A model generated the notes under the pieces. It did not search any database. It was not told the origin of the DNA and saw only the letters and a list, made by a program, of their open reading frames with translations. Of a stretch of DNA of 47,223 bases, positions 36,504 through 45,305 are shown one piece after another. Made by a program: the position numbers and the translations under genes. Origin of the DNA: Planctomycetaceae bacterium (GTDB taxonomy: Bacteria; Planctomycetota; Planctomycetia; Pirellulales; UBA7805); assembly GCA_902630355.1 (NCBI GenBank), contig CACOUL010000018.1, positions 1 to 47,223 of the forward strand. Reading direction: 5' to 3'. The number at the start of each line of letters is the position of its first letter. Positions within the stretch are counted from its first letter, which is position 1.

Positions 36504-37883
36504 TTAGGTCGATCCTGCCGGCAATTCGGTCACGCTCATCGTGCGGGTAAAAACACCTTCCAGCCCTTCAAAAAAAGTGATCTTCGCCGCCCCGGTCGGC
36601 AGATCGGGACCGATCAGCCGAACCTTCAACTGATTACTTCCATCAGGTCGTCCCACCGCACCAAGTCGATACCAACGGGCGCGGCGCTCGTTGCCATCCA
36701 AAAAGGTTACCAACCCCCACTGCCGACGTTTGATCCGCATCTGATCTCCCGTCTCGCGCGAGTAGCCGGCCACGTTGTCGTTGTTTTCGTAAAGCAAGTT
36801 TGTATCCGCTGAACCATCGAGCGTGGCGGTGGTATATCCATTGGCACCGGCGGTCGCCACGCTGAGCGGCACAGTCCACTGCCCGGAGGCGCCCAAATTA
36901 ATGGGCCGCTTGTAGAACACCGCCACCGAAACGGTCCACTCGTGCGGGTCACTCCCCGTGGTCGTTTCCCCCGGGGCAAAGGTCGCCAACCAGGAGTAGT
37001 TGCCCTCGCTGAGCGGTTGCATGATGGCACCGCTCGTCGCGTCGACCCACGCCTGGCGGTTATCGGGCAAATCGTCGTCATCGGTATCATCCACCACGAG
37101 ATCATCGCTGGGCTGAAAAAATGCCTCCGCAGCACTCTCAGCCTGTGCGTTGGGCAAACTCAGGTAATTGCCATTCTCATCCTGGCTCAGGACCATATCG
37201 ATGGTGAGCCTCGGCATATTGGCAGTGCCGTAAGCGGCCGAAACAAAGTTCGCCGCGCCAAAACGAGAGAGGTACAGCGGGTCGATCGCAAACGGTTCAC
37301 AGCGACGCACCACATAGACATCATCTTCTTGTGGGACCGGCGCGGTTCCCGTGCCGAGGAATGCGACCGTTCCGTTATTGTCCTCCGCACGCCATTGTTC
37401 ACCGTAAAGCGTGTGATCTTGCGCGCGGGCAAAATCGATCACAAAACCACCACCCGAGCGATCCGGCAACCCCGTGGCCGATGTCGGAAACGAGGTGGCG
37501 GTGGGCGCGTTGGTAATCTTGCAGGCAATCCGCACCGCATCCTCCCGATCGTCCGGATTGGTCGGATCGTCGGGATCGATTGCATCGAAAGTCGTGCCGT
37601 CCATAAACAGCCAACGCTTCGGGTTGTTGATTTCAGCTGCCTCAATCAAATCGAGCGCCTCGGGCCCGATCTCACTTACTCTTTGGGCAATCTGTCCTCG
37701 CTGCAACTGGTAACTGCCGACCGGCATCAGTGACGCAACGCCCAACAACCCCACCGCGAGCACGAAAATCGTCATCAAGATTTCGATCAGCGTCAGGCCG
37801 GCCTTTGCAGTGGTGTACGGCCTACGCGCAGGACACGTCACGTGCATCATGCTTCGACTGAATGTTCGGACTGTCATTTCCAT
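36504..37883 (-). CDS. PilV-like prepilin
   Basis: The prepilin signature is TAKAG followed by LTLIEILMTIFVLAVGLLGVAS. Cleavage should fall after Gly29, with Glu at +5 of the mature protein. The helix pattern with GLLGVASLM is typical of PilV/GspI minor pilins. The rest (about 400 residues) is a beta-rich domain with Asp-rich stretches (DDLVVDDTDDDDLPDNRQAW) and no catalytic motif; it is longer than most PilV proteins. The start is the first ATG after the upstream stop (37883); ATGs at 37877 and 37850 are possible, none with a good ribosome site. It lies 13 bases downstream of the GspH-like gene. Confidence 0.8.
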   Translation of the reverse strand: MEMTVRTFSRSMMHVTCPARRPYTTAKAGLTLIEILMTIFVLAVGLLGVASLMPVGSYQLQRGQIAQRVSEIGPEALDLIEAAEINNPKRWLFMDGTTFDAIDPDDPTNPDDREDAVRIACKITNAPTATSFPTSATGLPDRSGGGFVIDFARAQDHTLYGEQWRAEDNNGTVAFLGTGTAPVPQEDDVYVVRRCEPFAIDPLYLSRFGAANFVSAAYGTANMPRLTIDMVLSQDENGNYLSLPNAQAESAAEAFFQPSDDLVVDDTDDDDLPDNRQAWVDATSGAIMQPLSEGNYSWLATFAPGETTTGSDPHEWTVSVAVFYKRPINLGASGQWTVPLSVATAGANGYTTATLDGSADTNLLYENNDNVAGYSRETGDQMRIKRRQWGLVTFLDGNERRARWYRLGAVGRPDGSNQLKVRLIGPDLPTGAAKITFFEGLEGVFTRTMSVTELPAGST

Positions 37884-37896
37884 CAATCTTGTACTT

Positions 37897-38748
37897 TTAC
37901 TGAATGGCCCAGGTGCGAGCTGTTGCGATGTCCCCACCATTGTTCGATGCATTTTCCACCGTCTTCACCGCGCCGGTTCTCGGATCGAGCGAAACCCAGA
38001 TCGCCTCCCCGTCGAGCAGGTGGTTTTCTTGTGGATCTGTAGAACTCGTATCAGTCCTACCCGGCTTACCGACGAGGAAGTGAACTCGCTCGATCACATC
38101 TTCGCCCGCCGGAACCGCACCGTGATAAATCTGGTCGACCTCACCCGTTGGCTTGAAAGTGATTTTTACAGGAATTGCTGCGGAGGGCGTGAAGCAACTC
38201 CCCGCATCTCCCAAACCCGAAAGCCCCATATCGATCACCGCACGACTGGGAAGCTGCATTGGCATGGCAGCCGATTTCCGCGGCGCGGGATAAAATTGAA
38301 AGTCGTAGTTTCCATCCGGCGGCGGATCGTACGAGAGTGTGCCCTCGGTAGAATCATCCGGATACCGGTACTCGCTCCCCTGGAAATTAAGTTTCAGCAT
38401 CCCGCCCCCATTGGCATAATTGCCCAAGCCGTTGAAAGCTCCATTGCTGACTGTGCCGCTACCGGTGTAGGGAGGCACCACCTGGACGAAGTGCAGCGTT
38501 CCGGACTGGCGACCGATCGTATCGAGCGGTTCGAACTGGATTCCCCAATTCTGTCCCGTTTCGATTGCCCGCGTGCGGGCCGAGGCGAGCGCCGTACTCA
38601 CCATTTGAGCGGCCTCCTTCACTGCCCGCGCATCGACCGGGGGACGGATCACTGGCACCGCGATGGCAATCATGATGCCCATGATCATGATCGTCACGAG
38701 CAGTTCGATCAGCGTCAGACCACGCTTGTTGTTCTTTACACTTGACAT
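37897..38748 (-). CDS. GspH/FimT-like prepilin
   Basis: This 283-residue protein has a short 10-residue leader (MSSVKNNKRG) and the processing site G-LTLIELLVTIMIMGIMIAIA, with Glu at +5. The segment after the helix (EAAQMVSTALASARTRAIETGQNWGIQFEP) is the pattern of GspH/FimT minor pseudopilins. The rest is beta-rich. The ATG at 38748 follows the previous gene's stop by one base, so the two are translationally coupled. A longer in-frame start at 38832 would overlap that gene. Confidence 0.85.
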   Translation of the reverse strand: MSSVKNNKRGLTLIELLVTIMIMGIMIAIAVPVIRPPVDARAVKEAAQMVSTALASARTRAIETGQNWGIQFEPLDTIGRQSGTLHFVQVVPPYTGSGTVSNGAFNGLGNYANGGGMLKLNFQGSEYRYPDDSTEGTLSYDPPPDGNYDFQFYPAPRKSAAMPMQLPSRAVIDMGLSGLGDAGSCFTPSAAIPVKITFKPTGEVDQIYHGAVPAGEDVIERVHFLVGKPGRTDTSSTDPQENHLLDGEAIWVSLDPRTGAVKTVENASNNGGDIATARTWAIQ

Positions 38749-38749
38749 C

Positions 38750-39580
38750 TCAATTATTCTTATCGAAAAGATCTCTGACCGTACCGCCGGCAAAACTCGC
38801 CACGTTGTCGTCCTCTGATGAAAGCGACCCACCGTTACCCAGCGTGCCGTCGAGCCCGGCTTGAATCACTTGAAAACTCTGGGGGCTATAAAAACCACCG
38901 CCCGCATTTTGGTAGGCGCTAAAACTTCCGTAACTCGTACCGTAGGCTGAGCGATCAAAGTAGAGAAAGGACCGCGTACCATCCTCCCCACTATATTCCC
39001 CACTCGGCAAAGCAGGATAATAACGGACGACACCATTGCCGTCGGTACCCAACCGATCGGCGTCGAATTCATAAAAGGCTGCGGAACTGTCGGTTCCATT
39101 CATGCGGTTCGCATGATTCAGAAAAGGATTCGAGGGATCGCCCGAGAAACCGGCCAACCAGAACACCAACGCATTGCCTGGATCGAACACGGTGTTGGCA
39201 CCTGCTGTTGTCAGGTCGCTCTCAAGTTGCGTGATATCGTAGCGAGGAAACGCGCGCGCTACAAATTTATAGACCGCACTGCTCGCTGTCCCCGGATTCG
39301 TCAAATCGGAGGGAGGATTGGCGCCGTACTGCGACTTGAGTTGCTCCATGGCAATCTTCAGCTTGGCCGCTTCACTGTAGCTGGCAAATTCTTTGGCACC
39401 ATCGAGTGCAGAAAACACCGGACCTGAGACGAGGGCAATCAAGATACCGATGATCACGGTCACTACGAGCACCTCGGTGAGCGTAAACCCGCCCGCACGA
39501 TCGGCTGCTGTAGCTTCGCCCGCGGCCAAAGTCTCCCCTTCGATTTGCCCAACCATCTTTATCTGTCGCTGCTGCCACAT
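38750..39580 (-). CDS. Type IV prepilin / pseudopilin, paralogue B
   Basis: The protein has 276 residues with a 31-residue leader ending AGG, then FTLTEVLVVTVIIGILIALV; cleavage leaves Phe at +1 and Glu at +5. The mature part shares with the gene upstream VFWLAGFS, an H-x2-RM-x-G/N-x-DSSAA block, FLYFDRSAYGTSY-like and an F-x-VIQAGLDGTLG end. The two are therefore paralogues. A major or repeated minor pilin is plausible. A good site (GGAG, 7 bases) precedes the ATG. It lies 118 bases after paralogue A and one base before the GspH-like gene. Confidence 0.85.
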   Translation of the reverse strand: MWQQRQIKMVGQIEGETLAAGEATAADRAGGFTLTEVLVVTVIIGILIALVSGPVFSALDGAKEFASYSEAAKLKIAMEQLKSQYGANPPSDLTNPGTASSAVYKFVARAFPRYDITQLESDLTTAGANTVFDPGNALVFWLAGFSGDPSNPFLNHANRMNGTDSSAAFYEFDADRLGTDGNGVVRYYPALPSGEYSGEDGTRSFLYFDRSAYGTSYGSFSAYQNAGGGFYSPQSFQVIQAGLDGTLGNGGSLSSEDDNVASFAGGTVRDLFDKNN

Positions 39581-39698
39581 CTGGCCACTCCTCTCCTATT
39601 TCAATTTTCCCAAGCACCTAATCCCTGAAGCAATCATTGTAAAGTATTGCCGATCGGCACCTTTTCGCGGCATCCGCATCGCCATCGAAAGTGCGCCG

Positions 39699-40640
39699 CT
39701 AATCGCCCCTCGCCACATCTCCCATCATACGGCTCGAAAAATGAGCCACGTTATCCGCATCGTCACCCCCCCGACTCGCACCACCCGAACCGAGTTTTCG
39801 ATCCAGCCCCGCATTGATAATTTGAAACCGCCCAGGATTCAGCGCGCCGCTTGGCCCGCGGTATGCAGAGAACGGTTGCAGCCCAGGGGCCGCCGTATAT
39901 TCCGCATCGTAGGCCGATCGATCGAAGTAGAGAAAGGCCACCTGATTTATCGACGCGGAGGAAACTCCGCCCGTCAATTCCGGATAGTAGTGGACCGTCA
40001 GCGTAGCGTCCGTATCATCCGAGCCCAAACGGTCGGCGAATGTATAGAGTGCTGCGGACGAATCATCCCCGAGCATCCGCTCACGATGACCGGCAAACGG
40101 ATCGCCTGCGTCGGTCGAAAAACCGGCGAGCCAGAAAACAAGCGCCTGACCGGGATCGAAGGTGTGAATGTGGATTCCCTTGCCCCCTTCGGCAACAGGG
40201 CGGCCCAAATCATTGCGAAGCTTTTCTTGCAAACTTCCCGGCAGATTGTCATCTGTGGCGAGTCGCCGCATATACAACGGAAATGTTCTGGAAACGAAAG
40301 AGTACAGGCGATCCGGATCGCTTCCCTGAGGTGGCGCAAGATTGGCGGGCGGATAACCGCCATACTCATGCCTGAAAGTCTCCATCGCCAGCGCCAGCTT
40401 GCCCGCTTCGCTTTGGATTGCAAACTCGTGACCGCGAGTGAGCGCAGAGAATGCCGCTGAGACAATGAAAGAGAACAACACGCCAACGATAAGCGTGACA
40501 ACCAAAACTTCGGTCAACGTGAAGCCAGCATTTCGAACGATTCGCTCGCTCGACGACCGCACGCCCCGGGCAGAACCGCCTGCATCGGCCATGCGTCGCG
40601 CCACACCGTCACCACCCGGTCCGGGCCTCGCCATCTTCAT
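39699..40640 (-). CDS. Type IV prepilin / pseudopilin, paralogue A
   Basis: This is a 313-residue prepilin with an unusually long 39-residue basic leader before NAG and FTLTEVLVVTLIVGVLFSFIV (Glu at +5). The mature part is a paralogue of the next gene: FRHEYGGYPPANL, FDPGQALVFWLAGFSTD, RMLGDDSSAALYTF, YYPELTGG, FLYFDRSAYDAEY and RFQIINAGLDRKLG all have counterparts there. The ATG at 40640 has GAGG 6 bases before it. In-frame starts up to 40715 exist but lack a site. It is the first prepilin gene after pilC, 218 bases downstream of it, with a possible promoter in between. Confidence 0.85.
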   Translation of the reverse strand: MKMARPGPGGDGVARRMADAGGSARGVRSSSERIVRNAGFTLTEVLVVTLIVGVLFSFIVSAAFSALTRGHEFAIQSEAGKLALAMETFRHEYGGYPPANLAPPQGSDPDRLYSFVSRTFPLYMRRLATDDNLPGSLQEKLRNDLGRPVAEGGKGIHIHTFDPGQALVFWLAGFSTDAGDPFAGHRERMLGDDSSAALYTFADRLGSDDTDATLTVHYYPELTGGVSSASINQVAFLYFDRSAYDAEYTAAPGLQPFSAYRGPSGALNPGRFQIINAGLDRKLGSGGASRGGDDADNVAHFSSRMMGDVARGD

Positions 40641-40742
40641 ATTGTGCCTCGCCGCCACCCGCGCGCAATGCGCACCGCGGTATGCTCTGTCCACCTCGCC
40701 CCATCGCCCTCGCAACCGACGCTGCCTCCCGCTCTGCGGGGC

Positions 40743-40781
40743 CGATACCCCTAGTATCGACCTTTGTGCCGAGCATGTAAA
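40743..40781 (-). promoter_or_regulatory. Possible prepilin promoter with palindrome over its -10
   Basis: On the minus strand TTTACA (complement of 40776-40781) is followed after 17 bases by GATACT (40753-40758), matching the -35 consensus at 5 of 6 and the -10 at 4 of 6 positions. The -10 overlaps one arm of a perfect inverted repeat (CGATAC, 5-base loop, GTATCG; 40743-40759). This arrangement fits a repressor site or a start-proximal hairpin. The prediction is from sequence alone. Confidence 0.4.
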
Positions 40782-40858
40782 GAAAACGACACCTAAACTA
40801 TCATTTCCCCTAATTTTAAAGCCATTTCTTTGCCCATCGTTTCTCGCCGCGTCCGCTT

Positions 40859-42202
40859 TCAGGAGAGACTCTTGATCAGTTCGATCAGCGGCAGGAAGAG
40901 CGAAATCACGATAAAACCAATCGCTAAACCCAAACCGACAATCAAAATCGGTTCCATCAGGCTCACCAAACTTTCGGTCAACACCGCCACCTCATCGTCA
41001 TAGGTATCGGCAACTTTGTAGAGCATCGTGTCGAGTTCACCCGTTTCCTCACCCACGTCGATCATATTGACCACCAAATCGTCGACGACCGGTTCCCGCA
41101 TCTTCCGCATGTAGAGCAAAACGCCGATCGGCCCCCCCATGAAGACGACCCATAGCGCACCGGCCACCGGATGAAATCCGAGTGTCGAATACTCCTTCAT
41201 CGGCTTGGCAATCGACTCACCTTCGCGAATCGAATCGATGACCTTGCTGAGCAATCGCTCGAAGACTGCGTTACCACTTGTTTCTTTCGTAATATTGAGC
41301 GCTTCGAGAATCGGCACACCACTTGCAATGAGCGTACCGAGTGTTCGCGTCGTACGCGCGAGAATATTTTTCTCGATCAATGCACCAAAAACCGGGATCT
41401 TGATCAAAAACATATCCCAACCCATGCGCCCCTGTTCGAATTTTCGTAGCAGTTTTACACTCAGCCAAATCCCGATGGGGATCACCGGGATGAGGTAGCC
41501 ATAATTCACAACAAAATCGGAAATTGTGATTAGAAGCTGCGTCGGCGCAGGGAGTGCTGCATCAAAGTCCTCAAAGATCTTCTGGAAAGCGGGCACGATC
41601 TTCCACATGATGAACGTCAAAATGCTGATCGCCACCGTCACGACCACCACCGGGTAAATCAAAGCGCCTTTTACTTTTCGCTTGAGGCCTTCGGCACGCT
41701 CTTGGAATTCTGCGAGCCGACGAAGAATTACTTCGAGCGCACCACCCGCCTCGCCAGCACGGATCATGTTGACGTACAAGCGGTCGAACGCTTTGGGCGA
41801 TTTACTCATCGACTCCGAGAGCGTTGAGCCCGATTCAATCTCATCGCAGACGTCGAGCAGACTGTACTTCAGTCGCCCGGCCACCGACTGCCCCTCGAGA
41901 ATTTTCAAACTCCGCAAAATCGGCAGGCCGGCGTCCTGCAGAATCGACAACTGACGAGTGAATGCCGTGAGTTGCTTGCTGCCCACTCCGCCAAGAACAA
42001 GGCCGCGCTTCTTCTTTCCATCAGCGGATGCGGACTCAGCGGCTGCCGCTTGGGTCTTGCGGCTCTTTTTGACGGCTATCTTCGTAACGAAGTAGCCCAT
42101 TTTCCGAATGGTCGCTTGTGCCTCTTCCTGATTTTCAGCATCGATGACATCGCGGATTTCTTGACCCGTCGCGTCCATCGCCTCGAACTGAAAAGTGGGC
42201 AT
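40859..42202 (-). CDS. Type IV pilus/type II secretion platform protein PilC/GspF
   Basis: This inner-membrane platform protein recruits the ATPases and handles the pilins. Its 447 residues contain the GspF N-terminal motif MPTFQFEAMDATGQEI and two copies of the GspF domain, each with a membrane segment. The first has LTAFTRQLSILQDAGLPIL and LKRKVKGALIYPVVVVTVAI. The second has LARTTRTLGTLIASGVPILE and a C-terminal segment ending PILIVGLGLAIGFIVISLFL. A basic/Ala linker (about 45-70) is specific. AAGGA lies 7 bases before the ATG. It follows the second ATPase gene in the pilus locus. Confidence 0.93.
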   Translation of the reverse strand: MPTFQFEAMDATGQEIRDVIDAENQEEAQATIRKMGYFVTKIAVKKSRKTQAAAAESASADGKKKRGLVLGGVGSKQLTAFTRQLSILQDAGLPILRSLKILEGQSVAGRLKYSLLDVCDEIESGSTLSESMSKSPKAFDRLYVNMIRAGEAGGALEVILRRLAEFQERAEGLKRKVKGALIYPVVVVTVAISILTFIMWKIVPAFQKIFEDFDAALPAPTQLLITISDFVVNYGYLIPVIPIGIWLSVKLLRKFEQGRMGWDMFLIKIPVFGALIEKNILARTTRTLGTLIASGVPILEALNITKETSGNAVFERLLSKVIDSIREGESIAKPMKEYSTLGFHPVAGALWVVFMGGPIGVLLYMRKMREPVVDDLVVNMIDVGEETGELDTMLYKVADTYDDEVAVLTESLVSLMEPILIVGLGLAIGFIVISLFLPLIELIKSLS

Positions 42203-42374
42203 CTTCTGTTCCTTCTCGTTCGCTCGACCGATTCAACTCTTCAGCCTGCGGCGTCCCTTTTCAATCTGCCCCGTTTCACGCCGATCATGATACCAGAAGA
42301 ACCGCTATCTGTGCAAATTTAAGATGTATCGGAAAAACCGCCTGTAACGCCCCGCCACCTTTGGCAACTCCGAA

Positions 42375-44099
42375 TCAACCGTCGAGAATCGTTTCTCGAA
42401 TGACCTCTTCAATCGTCGTCAGCCCCTCGAATGCCCGCTCGAGTCCTGCCTCGCGGAGCGCGACCATGCCATTGCGTCTCGCTGCGTCGCGCAACAGTTC
42501 GGTAGATCCACCTTCGATGATCAAGTCTTTGATTTCATCGTTAACGCTCAAAAGCTCATACAACCCGACACGACCTCGGTATCCCGTGTTATTGCAATGA
42601 TCGCAACCGCGTCCCTTGTAAATCTTCTTGCCGGCGACGTCTTCCGGCTTCAATTCCAACTCCGACAAGAGTTCGGGAGTTAGATTGGTCTCCTCCTTGC
42701 ACTTATCGCAAACGCGGCGCACCAACCGCTGCGCGAGAATTGCCTCGAGCGTGGCGGTGATCAAAAATGCCGGGACTCCCATGTTCTTGAGTCGCGTAAT
42801 CGTACTCGGTGCATCGTTGGTGTGCAGCGTGCTGAACACGAGATGGCCCGTGAGCGATGCTTGGATCGCGATCTCAGCGGTTTCCAGGTCACGAATCTCG
42901 CCGACGAGAATCTTGTCCGGATCCTGTCGCAAAATCGCCCGCAGGCAGGCGGCGAAGGTCACCCCGATCGAACTGTCAATTGGACATTGCACGATGCCGT
43001 CGATGTCGTACTCGACCGGATCTTCGGTGGTGATCAATTTGTCCTCGACCTTATTGAGTTCCACCAGCGCCGCATAGAGGGTTGTGGTCTTACCCGACCC
43101 GGTAGGCCCGGTCACCAGAACGATGCCATTGGGTTTTGTGATCCGGTCGCGGAAACCTTGAATGACACGAGGATTTAGGCCGAGGTTCACGAGGTCCAAA
43201 TCGACGTTCGTTCGATCGAGTATTCGCAGTACCACGCTCTCGCCGAACATGGTGGGAAGGACGGAAACCCGCAAATCGACCGGATGCCCACCGACTGAGA
43301 GTTCGATGCGACCATCCTGCGGCATACGACGTTCGGCAATGTCGAGATTTGCCATTACCTTGATTCGCGTCGTGATCGCAAACGCGAGATGCCGCGGAGG
43401 CGGCACCATCTCGTAAAGCACCCCGTCCGCCTTAACGCGAATGCGGAACTCATCCTCGAAGGGCTCGAAATGAAGATCGCTCGCCCGATCCTTGATCGCC
43501 AACAGCAAGACCATGTTGAGTAATTTCCGCACCGGCGCACTGTCGGCAATCGCCTCGACACTCGTCAGATCGATAGGGCCTTCTCCCGTCTGCGCGCTAT
43601 CGACCGCAGCCGAGAGTTCGTCATCGTCTTCCATATCGGCGACGAGCGTCTCGAAACTCTCGCTCGACGAAGCGTAGTAACGTTCGAGTGCCACGTTCAC
43701 GCTCTGTTCGGTGGCCACCACGGGCCTGACCTCGTAACCGAGAAAGGTGCGCAATTCGTCGAGGATGGATAGCTTCTGTGGATCGCACATGGCGATCGTC
43801 AGTACGTTATCCTGAATCGAAAGCGGAATAATGCGATAGAGCTGCGCCATCGGCTCGGTGATTTGCGCCAGCACATCGGCATTGAGCGTAAGTTCTTCGA
43901 GCTTCACCGTCTGCAAACCCATCTGCTCGGCCAGGGCCTCTGCCAGTTGCACATCGGTGATCAGATCCATCTCGATGGCCAGTTGGCCAATCATCTCTTC
44001 CGATCGTTGCTCCTGCTGCTCGATGAGCAGTTTCTCCAACTCCGGCTCGCCAAGAAAACCGAGGTCAACAAAAATTTGTCCTATTTGCCTGTGCGCCAT
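42375..44099 (-). CDS. PilB/GspE-type assembly ATPase (second copy)
   Basis: This is a hexameric ATPase that powers pilus or pseudopilus extension. An N-terminal GspE_N-like domain (about 1-150) precedes the catalytic core: Walker A GPTGSGKTTT at 331-340, an Asp box around 210, and a Walker B near VGEIRDLETAEIAIQASLTGH. A zinc-binding tetracysteine follows (CDKC ... CDHC), as in GspE/PilB. At 574 residues it is normal. The ATG at 44099 has only a weak ribosome site. It lies 56 bases after pilT and is similar to the first ATPase in the locus, with which it may form different complexes. Confidence 0.92.
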   Translation of the reverse strand: MAHRQIGQIFVDLGFLGEPELEKLLIEQQEQRSEEMIGQLAIEMDLITDVQLAEALAEQMGLQTVKLEELTLNADVLAQITEPMAQLYRIIPLSIQDNVLTIAMCDPQKLSILDELRTFLGYEVRPVVATEQSVNVALERYYASSSESFETLVADMEDDDELSAAVDSAQTGEGPIDLTSVEAIADSAPVRKLLNMVLLLAIKDRASDLHFEPFEDEFRIRVKADGVLYEMVPPPRHLAFAITTRIKVMANLDIAERRMPQDGRIELSVGGHPVDLRVSVLPTMFGESVVLRILDRTNVDLDLVNLGLNPRVIQGFRDRITKPNGIVLVTGPTGSGKTTTLYAALVELNKVEDKLITTEDPVEYDIDGIVQCPIDSSIGVTFAACLRAILRQDPDKILVGEIRDLETAEIAIQASLTGHLVFSTLHTNDAPSTITRLKNMGVPAFLITATLEAILAQRLVRRVCDKCKEETNLTPELLSELELKPEDVAGKKIYKGRGCDHCNNTGYRGRVGLYELLSVNDEIKDLIIEGGSTELLRDAARRNGMVALREAGLERAFEGLTTIEEVIRETILDG

Positions 44100-44155
44100 G
44101 GAGATTCATCAAAGGGGTGTTAGAGCGATTCGACACAACGGTGCTGGAAACGGAT

Positions 44156-45259
44156 CTAATTTGCAATCTCTTCCTCTTCTTCAAAAACGCCCCGCTCTGC
44201 GTTCGCGATGCGTTGCGCCAATTCTGCAGGATCGTTGGCCTTTCCCAAAATATCCTCACGAGTCACGATCTCCTCCTGCCAGAGTTTGAAAAGCGCATCG
44301 TCGAGCAATTGCATACCGTGCTTCGTTCCGGTTTGGATCGCTGAATTCATTCTGAATGTCTTGTTTTCGCGGATCAGGTTGGCGACTGCAGGAGTCATCA
44401 CGCACATCTCGTAGGCGGCAACCCGGCCTCCCGTTTTCCTCGGAAGCAGCGCCTGGGAGAGGATCCCGATGATCGAGGTGGAAAGCTGCGTGCGAATCTG
44501 CTCCTGCTGATTTGTGGGAAACGCGTCGATAATACGATTCACCGTTCCCTGCGCACCGGTGGTGTGCAGTGTCCCGAAGACGACGTGACCGGTTTCTGCA
44601 GCACTGATCGCCGCTTCAATCGTCTCGAGATCGCGCATTTCGCCAACCAGAATCACATCGGGATCCTGACGGAGCGCCCGCCGGATCGCCTCGGCAAAAT
44701 TGGGCACATCGACACCCACCTCACGTTGGTTGATGGTCGACTTCTTATGCTTGTGCGTGAATTCGATCGGGTCTTCGATGGTGATGATGTGGTGCGATTC
44801 ATTCTCGTTAATGTAGTTGATCATGCTCGCTAAGGTGGTACTCTTGCCCGAACCGGTCGGTCCGGTGACCAGGAACAAGCCTCGCGGTCGACGACAAAGC
44901 ACTTCACACACCGGTGGCAAACCGAGTTTATCCATCGTCAGCAGCCCACTCGGAATCAATCGCAGTACCATTGCCACATGGCCCTGTTGCTTGAAGACCG
45001 AAACACGGAAGCGGGCATCATCTCCAAAGGAAAACCCGAAGTCCGCACTGCCAACCTCCTGCAGTTCGTTCTGCCAACGATCGGGCGTGATGCTCTTCAT
45101 TAAAGCGACCGTATCTTCCGGCTCGAGGACTTTGGTCTCGACCGCCCGCAAGCGACCATCAAGACGGAGCACCGGTGGCTGCCCCACGGTGAGATGCAAA
45201 TCGCTCGCGCCCTGCTTTACGACTGCTTGCAGCAATTTTTCAATCAGGATCGTTGCCAC
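44156..45259 (-). CDS. pilT: Twitching motility retraction ATPase PilT
   Basis: PilT disassembles type IV pili. This 367-residue protein has the PilT N-terminal motif ASDLHLTVGQPPVLRLDG and Walker A GPTGSGKST at 133-141. The Asp and His boxes are HHIITIEDPIEF and GTLHTTGAQGTVNRIIDAFP; the PilT signature AIRRALRQDPDVILVGEMRD lies between them. No zinc tetracysteine is present, unlike in PilB. The C-terminus ends in a run of Glu (EEEEEIAN). The start is a GTG at 45259 with GGAG 7 bases before it. Its presence between two PilB-type genes argues for retractable pili rather than only secretion. Confidence 0.95.
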   Translation of the reverse strand: MATILIEKLLQAVVKQGASDLHLTVGQPPVLRLDGRLRAVETKVLEPEDTVALMKSITPDRWQNELQEVGSADFGFSFGDDARFRVSVFKQQGHVAMVLRLIPSGLLTMDKLGLPPVCEVLCRRPRGLFLVTGPTGSGKSTTLASMINYINENESHHIITIEDPIEFTHKHKKSTINQREVGVDVPNFAEAIRRALRQDPDVILVGEMRDLETIEAAISAAETGHVVFGTLHTTGAQGTVNRIIDAFPTNQQEQIRTQLSTSIIGILSQALLPRKTGGRVAAYEMCVMTPAVANLIRENKTFRMNSAIQTGTKHGMQLLDDALFKLWQEEIVTREDILGKANDPAELAQRIANAERGVFEEEEEIAN

Positions 45260-45305
45260 CTAACTACTCCTTGTTTTGAACTCGCTGGTCTGTTTCGCCA
45301 TTCGT

